Assembly: GCA_943357275.1 (NCBI GenBank)
Contig: CALRGL010000062.1
Span: 1-5,959 of the forward strand
Length of the DNA stretch: 5,959 nt
From: Candidatus Uhrbacteria bacterium RIFOXYB12_FULL_58_10
GTDB lineage: Bacteria > Patescibacteriota > Patescibacteriia > UBA9934 > GWF2-40-263
Reading direction: 5' to 3'
Below, piece by piece: positions 1 through 5,881 of this stretch. The first letter of the stretch is position 1. Each line of letters begins with the position of its first letter. Below the pieces are notes generated by a model, which ran no database searches, was not told where the DNA came from, and saw nothing but the letters and a program-made list of their open reading frames with translations. The translations under genes were made by a program, and so were the position numbers.

Positions 1-1491
1 CCACGCCGGCGACCTGATCCATCCATGACGGCTCCTCTTCCAAGTTTCGATCTTCACCGGACCGAACCCGAAGTCCTTGGGTTCGCGACCGTCGATGAGG
101 TTTCCTCCATCGAGGTCGATCATGTTCCGGAAGAACCGCTTCTCATCTTCGGTTTGGTTGAGATAACCCCGAGCATCGAAGTCCGAGAGACTGAGAACCA
201 TGCCGTTGAGCATGAATCGATCCGAGTAAAGACAGTCGGGGATGAACCTGTTCAGCTCCTCCTCACATCGACACTCGGACTCGATCTCATCCTGAACCTG
301 CAAGGCTTCGAGCTGACGAGCCTCGACACACGACACACAGTCACAGAACTCCGAATCGCCGAAATCGTCGTCGAAATCACGATCCATGCTCGAGTTCGAG
401 TAGAACTGAGGGTCGTCGTCGATCTCGTCGTCGGCCGGCTCATACCCATAATCGTCGAACCCATAGTCATAGTCGTCGAAGATGTCGACATAGCTCTCGT
501 GGTCCATCATGGACGAGGTTTCATCCTCATCCGCGCGGGGCTCGTAGACCTCGTCGACGTCCAACCGGTACTCGTGGATCAGCTCCGAGAGCTCACCCAG
601 GTCACAGTTGAGACACATCCAGGCCTGTGCTTCCGTCGACAACTCATGGTCGTCGTAGAAGAACAGGAACTCGGCCGAGAGCAGATCTTCCCAGACGTTG
701 CAGTGATCGTTGAACGAGAGTTCCTCTTCGGTATTCTCGTCCCACTCCTCTGCCATCGCTTGGGCATACTGTCGATCGTTCTCATCATACTCACACAAAA
801 TCGCAAGCGACTCAGCGTGATACTGGAACGCCCTCTCGACCTTGTCGATCGCAGGACCGACATACGAGTGAGTCTTCGAGAACACGTGGCCGTCCGGAAT
901 CGAGCGGGTCTCCAGGAGCACATCCCAGCGACACTCGACCAGATCGGTCGTCAGGTAAGTCTCCCAATGCCCGAAGCGACGGGTCCGCTTTTCGACAGTC
1001 TTCCGCTCCATCGCAACCTTCTGAATGTGCGTCGGAAGTCGGCTCTCGTGCCGGGCCCACTGCTTGCGCTCGCGGGTGTAGTACTTCCAGCTCGAGTCAG
1101 GATCGTTGCGACGCTTCCGTTGCACACGACGATCGGAACACAGTTCCGAATCGAAGTCCGAGTCATCCTCCGGCTCGCTATCGAACGCGGAAGTGAACGG
1201 AACCTCGGAGGACCGGAGTTCGTCGAGATCGCTCTCGACGACCTGGTCCACGAGATACCCCGTCGACTCGGCAGCCCGCCGACGCGCCAGATTCTTCTTC
1301 TGCTGGCGCACCCGCTGACCGTATCCGCTCCGCTCGAGAGAACGCAACTGATACTGAAGTTCCTCGTTGCGATCCGCACAGAAACGGCGATAGAACGCGT
1401 CCATCTCGTCCTGACGCGTCATCTCCTTCCCCGCTTTCTGTGCAACCAGATCCTCGCGCATCTCGGCGAACGTCCGTCGAATCGCGTTCAT
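1..1491 (-). CDS. Unrecognised acidic, Asp-rich, Cys-containing protein (3' end outside window)
   Basis: Reading the minus strand from the ATG at 1491 gives 497 uninterrupted codons to the window edge; no stop is reached, so the C-terminus is missing. I do not recognise a family. Visible parts: a charged, Arg/Lys/Gln-rich N-terminal region (about residues 1-80) that looks helical; a basic stretch near 121-150; a central Trp/Tyr/Glu-rich region (about 175-320) with a CLNC pair at 293/296; a strongly Asp/Tyr-rich stretch (about 330-381); then a cysteine cluster, C383-x-C385-x2-C388 and C407-x-C409 with C420, which could bind a metal. There is no obvious signal peptide or membrane segment. The start is supported by an AAAGGA ribosome binding site five bases upstream. 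The codon-aligned opposite strand is also open, because this gene uses no TTA, CTA or TCA codons; but that product has no Tyr or Trp, whereas this one has ten Trp and many Tyr. Codons end mostly in C or G (GAC, TCG, CTC), unlike ftsK next door, which suggests a different origin. Function unknown. Confidence 0.82.
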   Translation of the reverse strand, partial: MNAIRRTFAEMREDLVAQKAGKEMTRQDEMDAFYRRFCADRNEELQYQLRSLERSGYGQRVRQQKKNLARRRAAESTGYLVDQVVESDLDELRSSEVPFTSAFDSEPEDDSDFDSELCSDRRVQRKRRNDPDSSWKYYTRERKQWARHESRLPTHIQKVAMERKTVEKRTRRFGHWETYLTTDLVECRWDVLLETRSIPDGHVFSKTHSYVGPAIDKVERAFQYHAESLAILCEYDENDRQYAQAMAEEWDENTEEELSFNDHCNVWEDLLSAEFLFFYDDHELSTEAQAWMCLNCDLGELSELIHEYRLDVDEVYEPRADEDETSSMMDHESYVDIFDDYDYGFDDYGYEPADDEIDDDPQFYSNSSMDRDFDDDFGDSEFCDCVSCVEARQLEALQVQDEIESECRCEEELNRFIPDCLYSDRFMLNGMVLSLSDFDARGYLNQTEDEKRFFRNMIDLDGGNLIDGREPKDFGFGPVKIETWKRSRHGWIRSPAW

Positions 1492-1496
1492 GATCG

Positions 1497-1502
1497 TCCT
1501 TT
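1497..1502 (-). promoter_or_regulatory. Ribosome binding site of the 1-1491 minus gene
   Basis: The minus strand reads AAAGGA, then five bases, then ATG at 1491. This is the clearest Shine-Dalgarno match in the window and fixes the start of the minus gene. It contrasts with ftsK and the RodZ-like gene, where no such site precedes the ATG. Confidence 0.7.
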
Positions 1503-1554
1503 CTCAAAAAAGTGAAGACAAAAAGAAAAACCCATATCTGGAGAGATTTCAAAG

Positions 1555-1575
1555 TTTGGGACGGTTCTTCCCAAA
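1555..1575. repeat. Inverted repeat, 7-bp arms, 7-base loop
   Basis: TTTGGGA at 1555-1561 pairs perfectly with TCCCAAA at 1569-1575 around a seven-base loop. In the minus-strand leader it would be the last hairpin before the U-rich tract and ribosome binding site. It is not directly followed by a T-run on either strand, so it is not a standard terminator. Confidence 0.55.
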
Positions 1576-1602
1576 ATATCTACAAATACAGGTTTTTCTT
1601 CA

Positions 1603-1627
1603 CCACGTCGTTCGAGAACGACCGTGG
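1603..1627. repeat. Inverted repeat, 11 bp in two blocks with one bulge
   Basis: CCAC (1603-1606) plus GTCGTTC (1607-1613) face GAACGAC (1616-1622) and GTGG (1624-1627), leaving a two-base centre and a single bulged C at 1623. As RNA this is the strongest stem in the leader, with a CTCG/CGAG tetraloop if the innermost pair opens. As DNA it is a near-palindrome that a dimeric regulator could bind. Confidence 0.6.
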
Positions 1628-1632
1628 CTTGT

Positions 1633-1659
1633 TTGTCAGAACTCTCCTCGAACTGACAA
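1633..1659. repeat. Inverted repeat TTGTCAG / CTGACAA
   Basis: TTGTCAG at 1633-1639 and CTGACAA at 1653-1659 are perfect 7-bp inverted arms with a 13-base spacer, so their centres lie 20 bp apart, about two helical turns. This suits an operator bound by a dimer or, in the minus transcript, a hairpin with a purine-rich GAGGAGA loop. The position, 27 to 53 bases downstream of the predicted minus transcript start, fits either repression or leader structure. Confidence 0.5.
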
Positions 1660-1692
1660 TTCAGAGCTAGGTTCTCATGTAAAGGACTGATA

Positions 1693-1721
1693 AAGATATC
1701 ACAAATTGGCGATTTTGTCAA
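1693..1721 (-). promoter_or_regulatory. Sigma70-type promoter for the 1-1491 minus gene
   Basis: On the minus strand a perfect TTGACA (1721-1716) is followed after exactly 17 bases by TATCTT (1698-1693), with TG one base upstream of the -10 box as in extended -10 promoters. The predicted transcript start is about 1686. It faces left, divergent from ftsK. The only minus gene downstream starts at 1491. Confidence 0.65.
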
Positions 1722-1751
1722 CAGTTGGACCTATGGAACGCCCAAAATTAG

Positions 1752-1760
1752 TGCTAAAAT
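1752..1760 (+). promoter_or_regulatory. Extended -10 promoter of ftsK, predicting a leaderless mRNA
   Basis: TG, one base, then TAAAAT (1755-1760) matches an extended -10 element. Counting the last T as -7 puts +1 at 1767, the A of the ftsK ATG. No good -35 box lies at 16 to 18 bases and no Shine-Dalgarno precedes the ATG, both consistent with an extended -10 promoter driving a leaderless message. Confidence 0.6.
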
Positions 1761-1766
1761 AGCCCC

Positions 1767-4151
1767 ATGTCTAGAACAAAAAAATCATCGTCTTCTAAAC
1801 GACGAGATAAAGGCTCATTCTCAGGAATCGGCCTCAACCCAGAAACAAAGCGAGGAATTGGCATTGTGTTTATTTTTGCCCTTTCTGCACTGATGTTTCT
1901 GGCCTTTTTCGGGGTTGCTGGCACGCTTGGCAACATCCTCAATCATGCCCTTTCTGCATTTTTCGGGTTTGATCGCTTTCTTGTCCCCGTGATCTTTATC
2001 TTGATTGGCGCCACTTTTGCCTATCCAGATCGCGGAACCTTTTCTGCCTTTAATTATGTTGGAATGCTTTTTTTCTTCCTTTCTTTTAATGCCTTGCTCA
2101 ACTTGTTCCTTTTAAACGGCGAAACTCCCCTCACCGAGGATCTTTCCACCGCGGGCGGATATCTTGGCCAGTTCCTTGGAACGCTTCTTCCAAATCTTGT
2201 GGGTTATTGGGGATCGATTGTGGTTGTGATCGCTCTTTTGTTTGTCGCCATCATGCTCACCTTTAACACCTCGCTTCGACATCTTGCTGGCGTGCACTCG
2301 CATTTCACGGGATGGATTGGCGAGCTTCTGCATCTACGCAAAAAAGATAAACTTGAACGCGAACAGATGTTTGAAGATTTGGATGAAGAGGAAGATGAGG
2401 AAGAAACAATCACTCTGCGCGAAGAGGAAGATGAGGAAGAAGAACTTGAAGATGACGAAGAACCAGAACTTCAACAATCCAAGCCTTCACGCCGACTTGT
2501 ACCTATGCCGGTTGTAGAAGAACACCTGCTTGCAACCCGCGAACGTCGTGTCATGGAAATTCCAATCAAGCTTTTGAAACGCTCGGGAATGAAAGCTACG
2601 GCAACCGATATCGATCTCAACCGAGAGATCATCGAAAAGACGTTCAAAGAATTTGGGATCGATGTGGAAATGGGTCTGACCTCTGTTGGACCAACCGTTA
2701 CGCAGTTTACGATGCGCCCAGCCCAAGGCATCAAGCTCTCACGCATCGTTGGTTTACAAAACGATTTGGCTCTTGCTCTTGCTGCTCATCCAATTCGTCT
2801 TGAAGCGCCGATTCCTGGAAAGGCTCTCGTAGGAATCGAGGTTCCAAACGCAAAAGTCGCCACGGTTTCCCTTCGCGACGTGATGGAATCTCCTTCGTAT
2901 GAAGATCGAAAAAGTCCACTTACGATTCCGCTTGGAAAAGATGTTACGGGATCTTCGTGGTGTATCCCACTTGAGAAAATGCCTCATATGCTTGTTGCCG
3001 GTGCTACGGGATCCGGTAAATCTGTTGCGCTTAATACCATGATCGTGAGCTGGCTGTATCAAAACGGACCAGATGAACTCAAGCTCATCTTGGTTGACCC
3101 TAAACGCGTGGAACTTACCAGTTACGCTGGCATCCCTCACTTGCTTGTTCCACCGATTATCAACGTGGACGACACGGTGAACGCTCTTAAATGGACGGTT
3201 CGCGAAATGGAACGACGTCTGGACATGCTCAGTAAACTCGGTGCTCGCAACATTGAACAATACAATGAGAAGGTTGAGGAACGCATGCCAAAGCTGGTGC
3301 TGGTGATCGATGAACTTGCTGATCTCATGTCCACAAACGGACGAGAGGTGGAAGCAAACATCGTTCGTATCGCGCAGATGTCTCGTGCGGTTGGAATCTA
3401 CCTCGTGCTTGCAACTCAGCGACCAAGTGTAGACGTAATCACTGGTATTATCAAAGCCAACATTCCGGGACGTATCGCGTTTGCCGTGGCTTCTCAAACA
3501 GACTCACGTACGATTCTTGACCAAGCTGGGGCAGAAAAATTGCTTGGACGCGGAGATATGCTCTTCACTTACGCAGAACTCGCCAAACCAAAACGACTTC
3601 AGGGCGCCTATATTTCAACCGAGGAAGTTGAGGAAGTGGTTGCTTACTTGAAGAAACAAGGTGCACCAGATTACAACATGGCGATTACAGAAATCACCAA
3701 GGCTGGAACCGTGTTTGATGGAGGAAGCGATGGTGGAGACGACATGTTAGAAGAAGCTATCCAAGTTGTTTTAGAGGGTGAGAAAGCTTCGACATCTTAC
3801 TTGCAACGTCGTCTACGACTTGGCTATGCCAGAGCCGCTCGCATCATGGATCTTATGGAAGAAATTGGCGTGATCGGACCTGGGTCAGGTGCCAAACCTC
3901 GTGAGATTCTCGTCACAGAATGGCCACCAAGAGGAAGTTCCACAGAAGGAATTCCTACAGCTCAAGATGATTACAACGAAGCTGGGCGTGAAGAAGAGAT
4001 GTTCATCGAAGAGGAAGAGGAAACACTTCCTCAGGACGATGACGAGTCCTTTGAACCAACCGTGAAACTCGATACACACGTTGAAGAAGACGACATCGAT
4101 GATGGATGGTTTACGGATTCAGACAAAGACAAAAATAAAAACGACTCCTAG
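1767..4151 (+). CDS. ftsK: DNA translocase FtsK/SpoIIIE
   Basis: This is a septum-located, ATP-driven double-stranded DNA pump that clears chromosome ends from the closing division site and, in family members with a gamma domain, reads polar sequences to move toward the terminus. The 794-residue product is complete. Residues 1-30 are basic and cytoplasmic. Four hydrophobic segments follow, at about 31-53, 70-86, 95-117 and 148-168. A short acidic linker (about 203-236) replaces the very long linker of E. coli FtsK. The alpha/beta motor begins near 260, with Walker A GATGSGKS at 412-419 and Walker B ending in D515-E516. LATQRPSVDVITG (548-560) is a typical family motif. The winged-helix gamma domain spans about 657-718. 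An acidic tail of about 75 residues (720-794) follows, which is unusual because the family normally ends near gamma. The start is supported by the -10 box six bases upstream and by the basic N-terminus. The gene is followed by its own terminator and appears monocistronic. Confidence 0.97.
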   Translation: MSRTKKSSSSKRRDKGSFSGIGLNPETKRGIGIVFIFALSALMFLAFFGVAGTLGNILNHALSAFFGFDRFLVPVIFILIGATFAYPDRGTFSAFNYVGMLFFFLSFNALLNLFLLNGETPLTEDLSTAGGYLGQFLGTLLPNLVGYWGSIVVVIALLFVAIMLTFNTSLRHLAGVHSHFTGWIGELLHLRKKDKLEREQMFEDLDEEEDEEETITLREEEDEEEELEDDEEPELQQSKPSRRLVPMPVVEEHLLATRERRVMEIPIKLLKRSGMKATATDIDLNREIIEKTFKEFGIDVEMGLTSVGPTVTQFTMRPAQGIKLSRIVGLQNDLALALAAHPIRLEAPIPGKALVGIEVPNAKVATVSLRDVMESPSYEDRKSPLTIPLGKDVTGSSWCIPLEKMPHMLVAGATGSGKSVALNTMIVSWLYQNGPDELKLILVDPKRVELTSYAGIPHLLVPPIINVDDTVNALKWTVREMERRLDMLSKLGARNIEQYNEKVEERMPKLVLVIDELADLMSTNGREVEANIVRIAQMSRAVGIYLVLATQRPSVDVITGIIKANIPGRIAFAVASQTDSRTILDQAGAEKLLGRGDMLFTYAELAKPKRLQGAYISTEEVEEVVAYLKKQGAPDYNMAITEITKAGTVFDGGSDGGDDMLEEAIQVVLEGEKASTSYLQRRLRLGYARAARIMDLMEEIGVIGPGSGAKPREILVTEWPPRGSSTEGIPTAQDDYNEAGREEEMFIEEEEETLPQDDDESFEPTVKLDTHVEEDDIDDGWFTDSDKDKNKNDS
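2385..2441 (+). repeat. 21-bp direct repeat encoding the FtsK acidic linker
   Basis: An identical 21-base purine-rich unit occurs at 2385-2405 and 2421-2441, 36 bases (12 codons) apart and in frame. Each copy encodes the acidic run EEEDEEE. The repeat suggests the linker grew by in-frame duplication and may vary in length between strains. Confidence 0.75.
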
Positions 4152-4177
4152 TTCAGTTAAACCAAGAGTCGCAAGAT

Positions 4178-4201
4178 GACGAGCGAAGAGCTCGTCTTTT
4201 T
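4178..4201 (+). terminator. Rho-independent terminator of ftsK
   Basis: GACGAGC (4178-4184) and GCTCGTC (4190-4196) form a perfect 7-bp stem with a five-base GAAGA loop, followed directly by five T's (4197-4201). It lies 26 bases after the ftsK stop. A further 6-bp inverted repeat, CGACTC/GAGTCG (4142-4147 and 4166-4171), spans the stop codon just upstream. On the minus strand the stem is not followed by a T-run, so it probably works only for ftsK. Confidence 0.88.
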
Positions 4202-4204
4202 GTA

Positions 4205-5038
4205 TCAATGATTAAGACGCCAGACTTCACGACAACCGACAGAACTATCAACAGAACTCGAAGTGATCTGACCGAACTGTCGAATCCTCTGAGAGGTTGC
4301 TGGGACTCCAACGATGCGGAGGTCATCTTTTGAGATTTCTACAACCGTTGTGGTTTGCCGATCCCACTCACACAATCCCTCTCTCTTGATCATCTCAAAA
4401 CAAACCAGATATTCGAGAACATTCATCACCGGAACACGCTCGGGACCAGACTGACCCAAATGAGCTGTGGGGGAAATTTTCGCCCAATACCAGTACCCAG
4501 GACCATTACTCAGTTTGGGATAAGCAGGCAGAATTTCACTCCACATCTTGTTACAAACGAAGTGATCCAAAATCTCAAACATCATAAAAGGCTTGCCAGG
4601 CAGATAGAACAGTTCCCATCCCGTCTGACGCTTCTCTCGAATGATTCGATTCGAAAGAAGTTTACCCTGTTCACGAGGCAGTGAGATGAAATGTTTCCAA
4701 TCATCGACCATCCCCCGCTGATCAGGTTCCTCTTTTGTGAGATCTGTCCAAAACTGAATGACTTGCTCGTACCGCTCGTGAGCAAGATCACGTTTCTTTG
4801 GCGTGACATTGTCCGTTGCCGTCCACTCTTTTCCTTCGATGAGTGCCTGCAAACGAGGACGAAGCCAGTCAAAGACGACCTCCTCATTCTCGAACCGTTC
4901 GACCAATGCATCAGCCATACGTCGAATCCGCAAACATTGCAGATCAACCGTCAGCAAAACCTTCTTGCTCACACGCATTCTCCCCCGCGTCCATGCAACG
5001 CTCGCTTGTTTGTAACGATGTACAACCAAGGTCAACAC
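4205..5038 (-). CDS. Unrecognised Trp-rich protein, convergent to ftsK
   Basis: A 277-codon frame runs from GTG at 5038 to TGA at 4207-4205. The product has eleven Trp and a normal mix of residues, while the opposite strand offers only two broken antisense frames, so this strand is the likely coding one. I recognise no family. The protein looks soluble and cytoplasmic, with no signal peptide or membrane helix. The first part (about 36-135) is charged and probably helical. The middle (about 140-215) is aromatic-rich, with FMMFEILDHF and GYWYWAKISP. The C-terminus (about 230-277) is Ser/Val/Arg-rich. The start is uncertain: GTG 5038 has only a weak AAGAAG upstream; ATG 4978 (257 residues, beginning MRVSKKVLL) is preceded by GGGGGAG but with only one base between; ATG 4918 is also in frame. 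I slightly favour ATG 4978. The gene is divergent from the RodZ-like gene and ends just past the ftsK terminator. Function unknown. Confidence 0.75.
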   Translation of the reverse strand: MLTLVVHRYKQASVAWTRGRMRVSKKVLLTVDLQCLRIRRMADALVERFENEEVVFDWLRPRLQALIEGKEWTATDNVTPKKRDLAHERYEQVIQFWTDLTKEEPDQRGMVDDWKHFISLPREQGKLLSNRIIREKRQTGWELFYLPGKPFMMFEILDHFVCNKMWSEILPAYPKLSNGPGYWYWAKISPTAHLGQSGPERVPVMNVLEYLVCFEMIKREGLCEWDRQTTTVVEISKDDLRIVGVPATSQRIRQFGQITSSSVDSSVGCREVWRLNH

Positions 5039-5078
5039 GTTTAGACGCTTCTTTGGAAATGCACGGTTCCGCCGCGCC

Positions 5079-5092
5079 GGGCTCAGTAGCCC
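5079..5092. other. Small GC-rich hairpin between the divergent genes
   Basis: GGGCT (5079-5083) and AGCCC (5088-5092) form a 5-bp stem with a CAGT loop, inside a GC-rich patch (about 5062-5092) of the otherwise AT-rich 108-base gap between the minus gene at 5038 and the RodZ-like gene. No T-run follows on either strand, so it is not a standard terminator. In a transcript running left it would lie near the 5' end. Confidence 0.35.
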
Positions 5093-5134
5093 AATTAAAC
5101 TGTCAGAAAATAGTCATTTTGTCAACCATTCCTG

Positions 5135-5140
5135 TATAAT
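5135..5140 (+). promoter_or_regulatory. -10 box of the RodZ-like gene, predicting a leaderless mRNA
   Basis: A perfect TATAAT ends seven bases before the A of the ATG at 5147, so the standard +1 position falls on the start codon. No Shine-Dalgarno precedes the ATG. A weak -35 candidate, TAGTCA at 5111-5116, is 18 bases upstream. The geometry is the same as at ftsK. Confidence 0.65.
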
Positions 5141-5146
5141 CTCGGC

Positions 5147-5818
5147 ATGGCATTTAGCATCCGCAAATTTGAACAAACACTCACGCTCGGTGAGAAAATG
5201 AAGGCGCAACGCAAGGCGGCCAATATTACGATTGGGGAAATGGAGGAAAAGACGAAGATTAGTAAGACGATTTTGAAGGCGTTTGAGGCTGGAGACTATC
5301 CGAAACTTCCAGAGCCCATGTACACTCGAAACTTTTTGAAGATTATCGCCCGAACGCTTCAAGTGGATGAAACGTATTTTCTTGATCTCTACGAACATGA
5401 ATGTGGAAGTTGTAACTACACTGGGACTGCTCACCTTCCAAGACAACGGGCTCGGGCATCCAATTTTTTCGTTGCAAGCCGACTCATCAAGATCTGTGGC
5501 ATCGCTCTGATTGCCATTGCTGTTCTCGTGTATCTTGGAATACAAATTCGCTACATTACCAAAGCCCCCTCACTCATTGTTTTATCTCCAGAAGACGGAC
5601 TCGTCACACAAGACGCCATGATTCTGATTACAGGAAAAACCGATGCGGGTTCACACGTCTCCATAAACGGCACGTCCGTATTGCTTTCAACAGAAGGTGT
5701 GTTTGAACAAGAAGTTTCACTCGAACGTGGAATGAATACGATTTCTATTGAAGCAGCCAAACGTTATAGCGAAAAAGCCACGGTGTATCGACGTGTGATT
5801 TTGGATCACAAAAAATAA
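5147..5818 (+). CDS. rodZ: RodZ-like membrane-anchored helix-turn-helix protein
   Basis: RodZ is a bitopic inner-membrane protein whose cytoplasmic HTH domain binds MreB and links the actin-like cytoskeleton to the wall elongation machinery. The 223-residue product shows the family layout. An N-terminal HTH domain (about 13-75) starts at LGEKMKAQRKAANITIGEME and includes the characteristic FEAGDYPKLPEPMYTRNFLK segment. A short linker holds C86-x2-C89, a basic stretch follows (about 99-113), and one transmembrane helix spans about 114-134. The outer domain (about 141-218) reads SPEDGLVTQDAMILITGKTD and onward, and resembles a bacterial Ig-like or glucodextranase-B fold instead of the longer DUF4115 tail of E. 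coli RodZ. The start at 5147 is set by the TATAAT box; Met18 would cut into the HTH. A role in cell shape is inferred from the architecture; a membrane-bound transcription regulator is an alternative. Its position downstream of ftsK recalls the spoIIIE-ymfM cluster of Firmicutes, here interrupted by a minus-strand gene. No clear terminator follows. Confidence 0.85.
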   Translation: MAFSIRKFEQTLTLGEKMKAQRKAANITIGEMEEKTKISKTILKAFEAGDYPKLPEPMYTRNFLKIIARTLQVDETYFLDLYEHECGSCNYTGTAHLPRQRARASNFFVASRLIKICGIALIAIAVLVYLGIQIRYITKAPSLIVLSPEDGLVTQDAMILITGKTDAGSHVSINGTSVLLSTEGVFEQEVSLERGMNTISIEAAKRYSEKATVYRRVILDHKK

Positions 5819-5819
5819 G

Positions 5820-5841
5820 TTGTCCACAAATTGTCTGACAA
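5820..5841. promoter_or_regulatory. Tandem palindromes, possible operator
   Basis: TTGTCCACAA (5820-5829, TTGT/ACAA arms around CC) is followed by TTGTCTGACAA (5831-5841, TTGTC/GACAA arms around one base). The repeat starts are 11 bp apart, about one helical turn, and the second ends four bases before the TTGACA box of the next gene. This suits a repressor of that gene, including autoregulation if it is an antitoxin. The first nine bases also resemble the DnaA box form TTGTCCACA known from actinobacteria, but a lone copy is weak evidence. Confidence 0.4.
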
Positions 5842-5845
5842 ATGC

Positions 5846-5873
5846 TTGACACTGGCATTATTTTTGTTACACT
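5846..5873 (+). promoter_or_regulatory. Promoter of the gene starting at 5882
   Basis: A perfect TTGACA (5846-5851) is followed after 16 bases by TACACT (5868-5873), with TG one base upstream of the -10 box. The predicted transcript start is about 5880, two bases before the ATG at 5882, so this message would also be essentially leaderless. Confidence 0.6.
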
Positions 5874-5881
5874 TGTTGTAT

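Larger units (their letters stand above)
1492..1686 (-). promoter_or_regulatory. Predicted structured 5' leader of the 1-1491 minus gene
   Basis: From the transcript start predicted by the promoter at 1693-1721 (about 1686) to the ATG at 1491 there are about 195 bases with no convincing gene. In transcript order they hold an inverted repeat with 7-base arms (1659-1633), an 11-pair interrupted stem (1627-1603), a second 7-base-arm hairpin (1575-1555), a U-rich tract (about 1531-1507) and the ribosome binding site. A leader this long and structured contrasts with the leaderless genes nearby and suggests post-transcriptional control, such as an attenuator, a protein-binding leader or a riboswitch-like element. 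It matches no riboswitch class I know. The RNA structure is inferred from complementarity only. Confidence 0.4.

Noticed and set aside
25..1515. 496-residue plus-strand open frame
   Set aside because: It is the codon-aligned antisense of the 1-1491 minus gene. Its product has no Tyr or Trp, is packed with Val/Leu/Ile/Glu as expected from antisense of Asp/Glu codons, and lacks a ribosome binding site or -10 box at its ATG.
1488..1721. 77-codon minus-strand frame ending on the ATGA overlap
   Set aside because: Its only full-length start is a TTG that is itself the -35 box of the predicted promoter, so it would not be on the transcript; no ATG occurs in frame until codon 63.
2754..3497. 247-codon minus-strand frame inside ftsK
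   Set aside because: Antisense of the conserved FtsK motor domain in the aligned frame; the sense strand carries Walker A and B motifs.
4178..4196. The ftsK terminator as a bidirectional terminator also serving the minus gene
   Set aside because: On the minus strand the hairpin is followed by ATCTTGCG and not by a U-run, so only the plus direction is supported.
4355..5044. Two plus-strand frames (4355-4684 and 4691-5044)
   Set aside because: Both are the aligned antisense frame of the 4205-5038 minus gene and are broken by a stop between them; neither has a promoter or ribosome site I can see.
5820..5828. TTGTCCACA as a DnaA box or replication origin sign
   Set aside because: A single copy without a cluster, an AT-rich unwinding region or dnaA/dnaN neighbours; it is better explained as part of the palindromes before the next gene.
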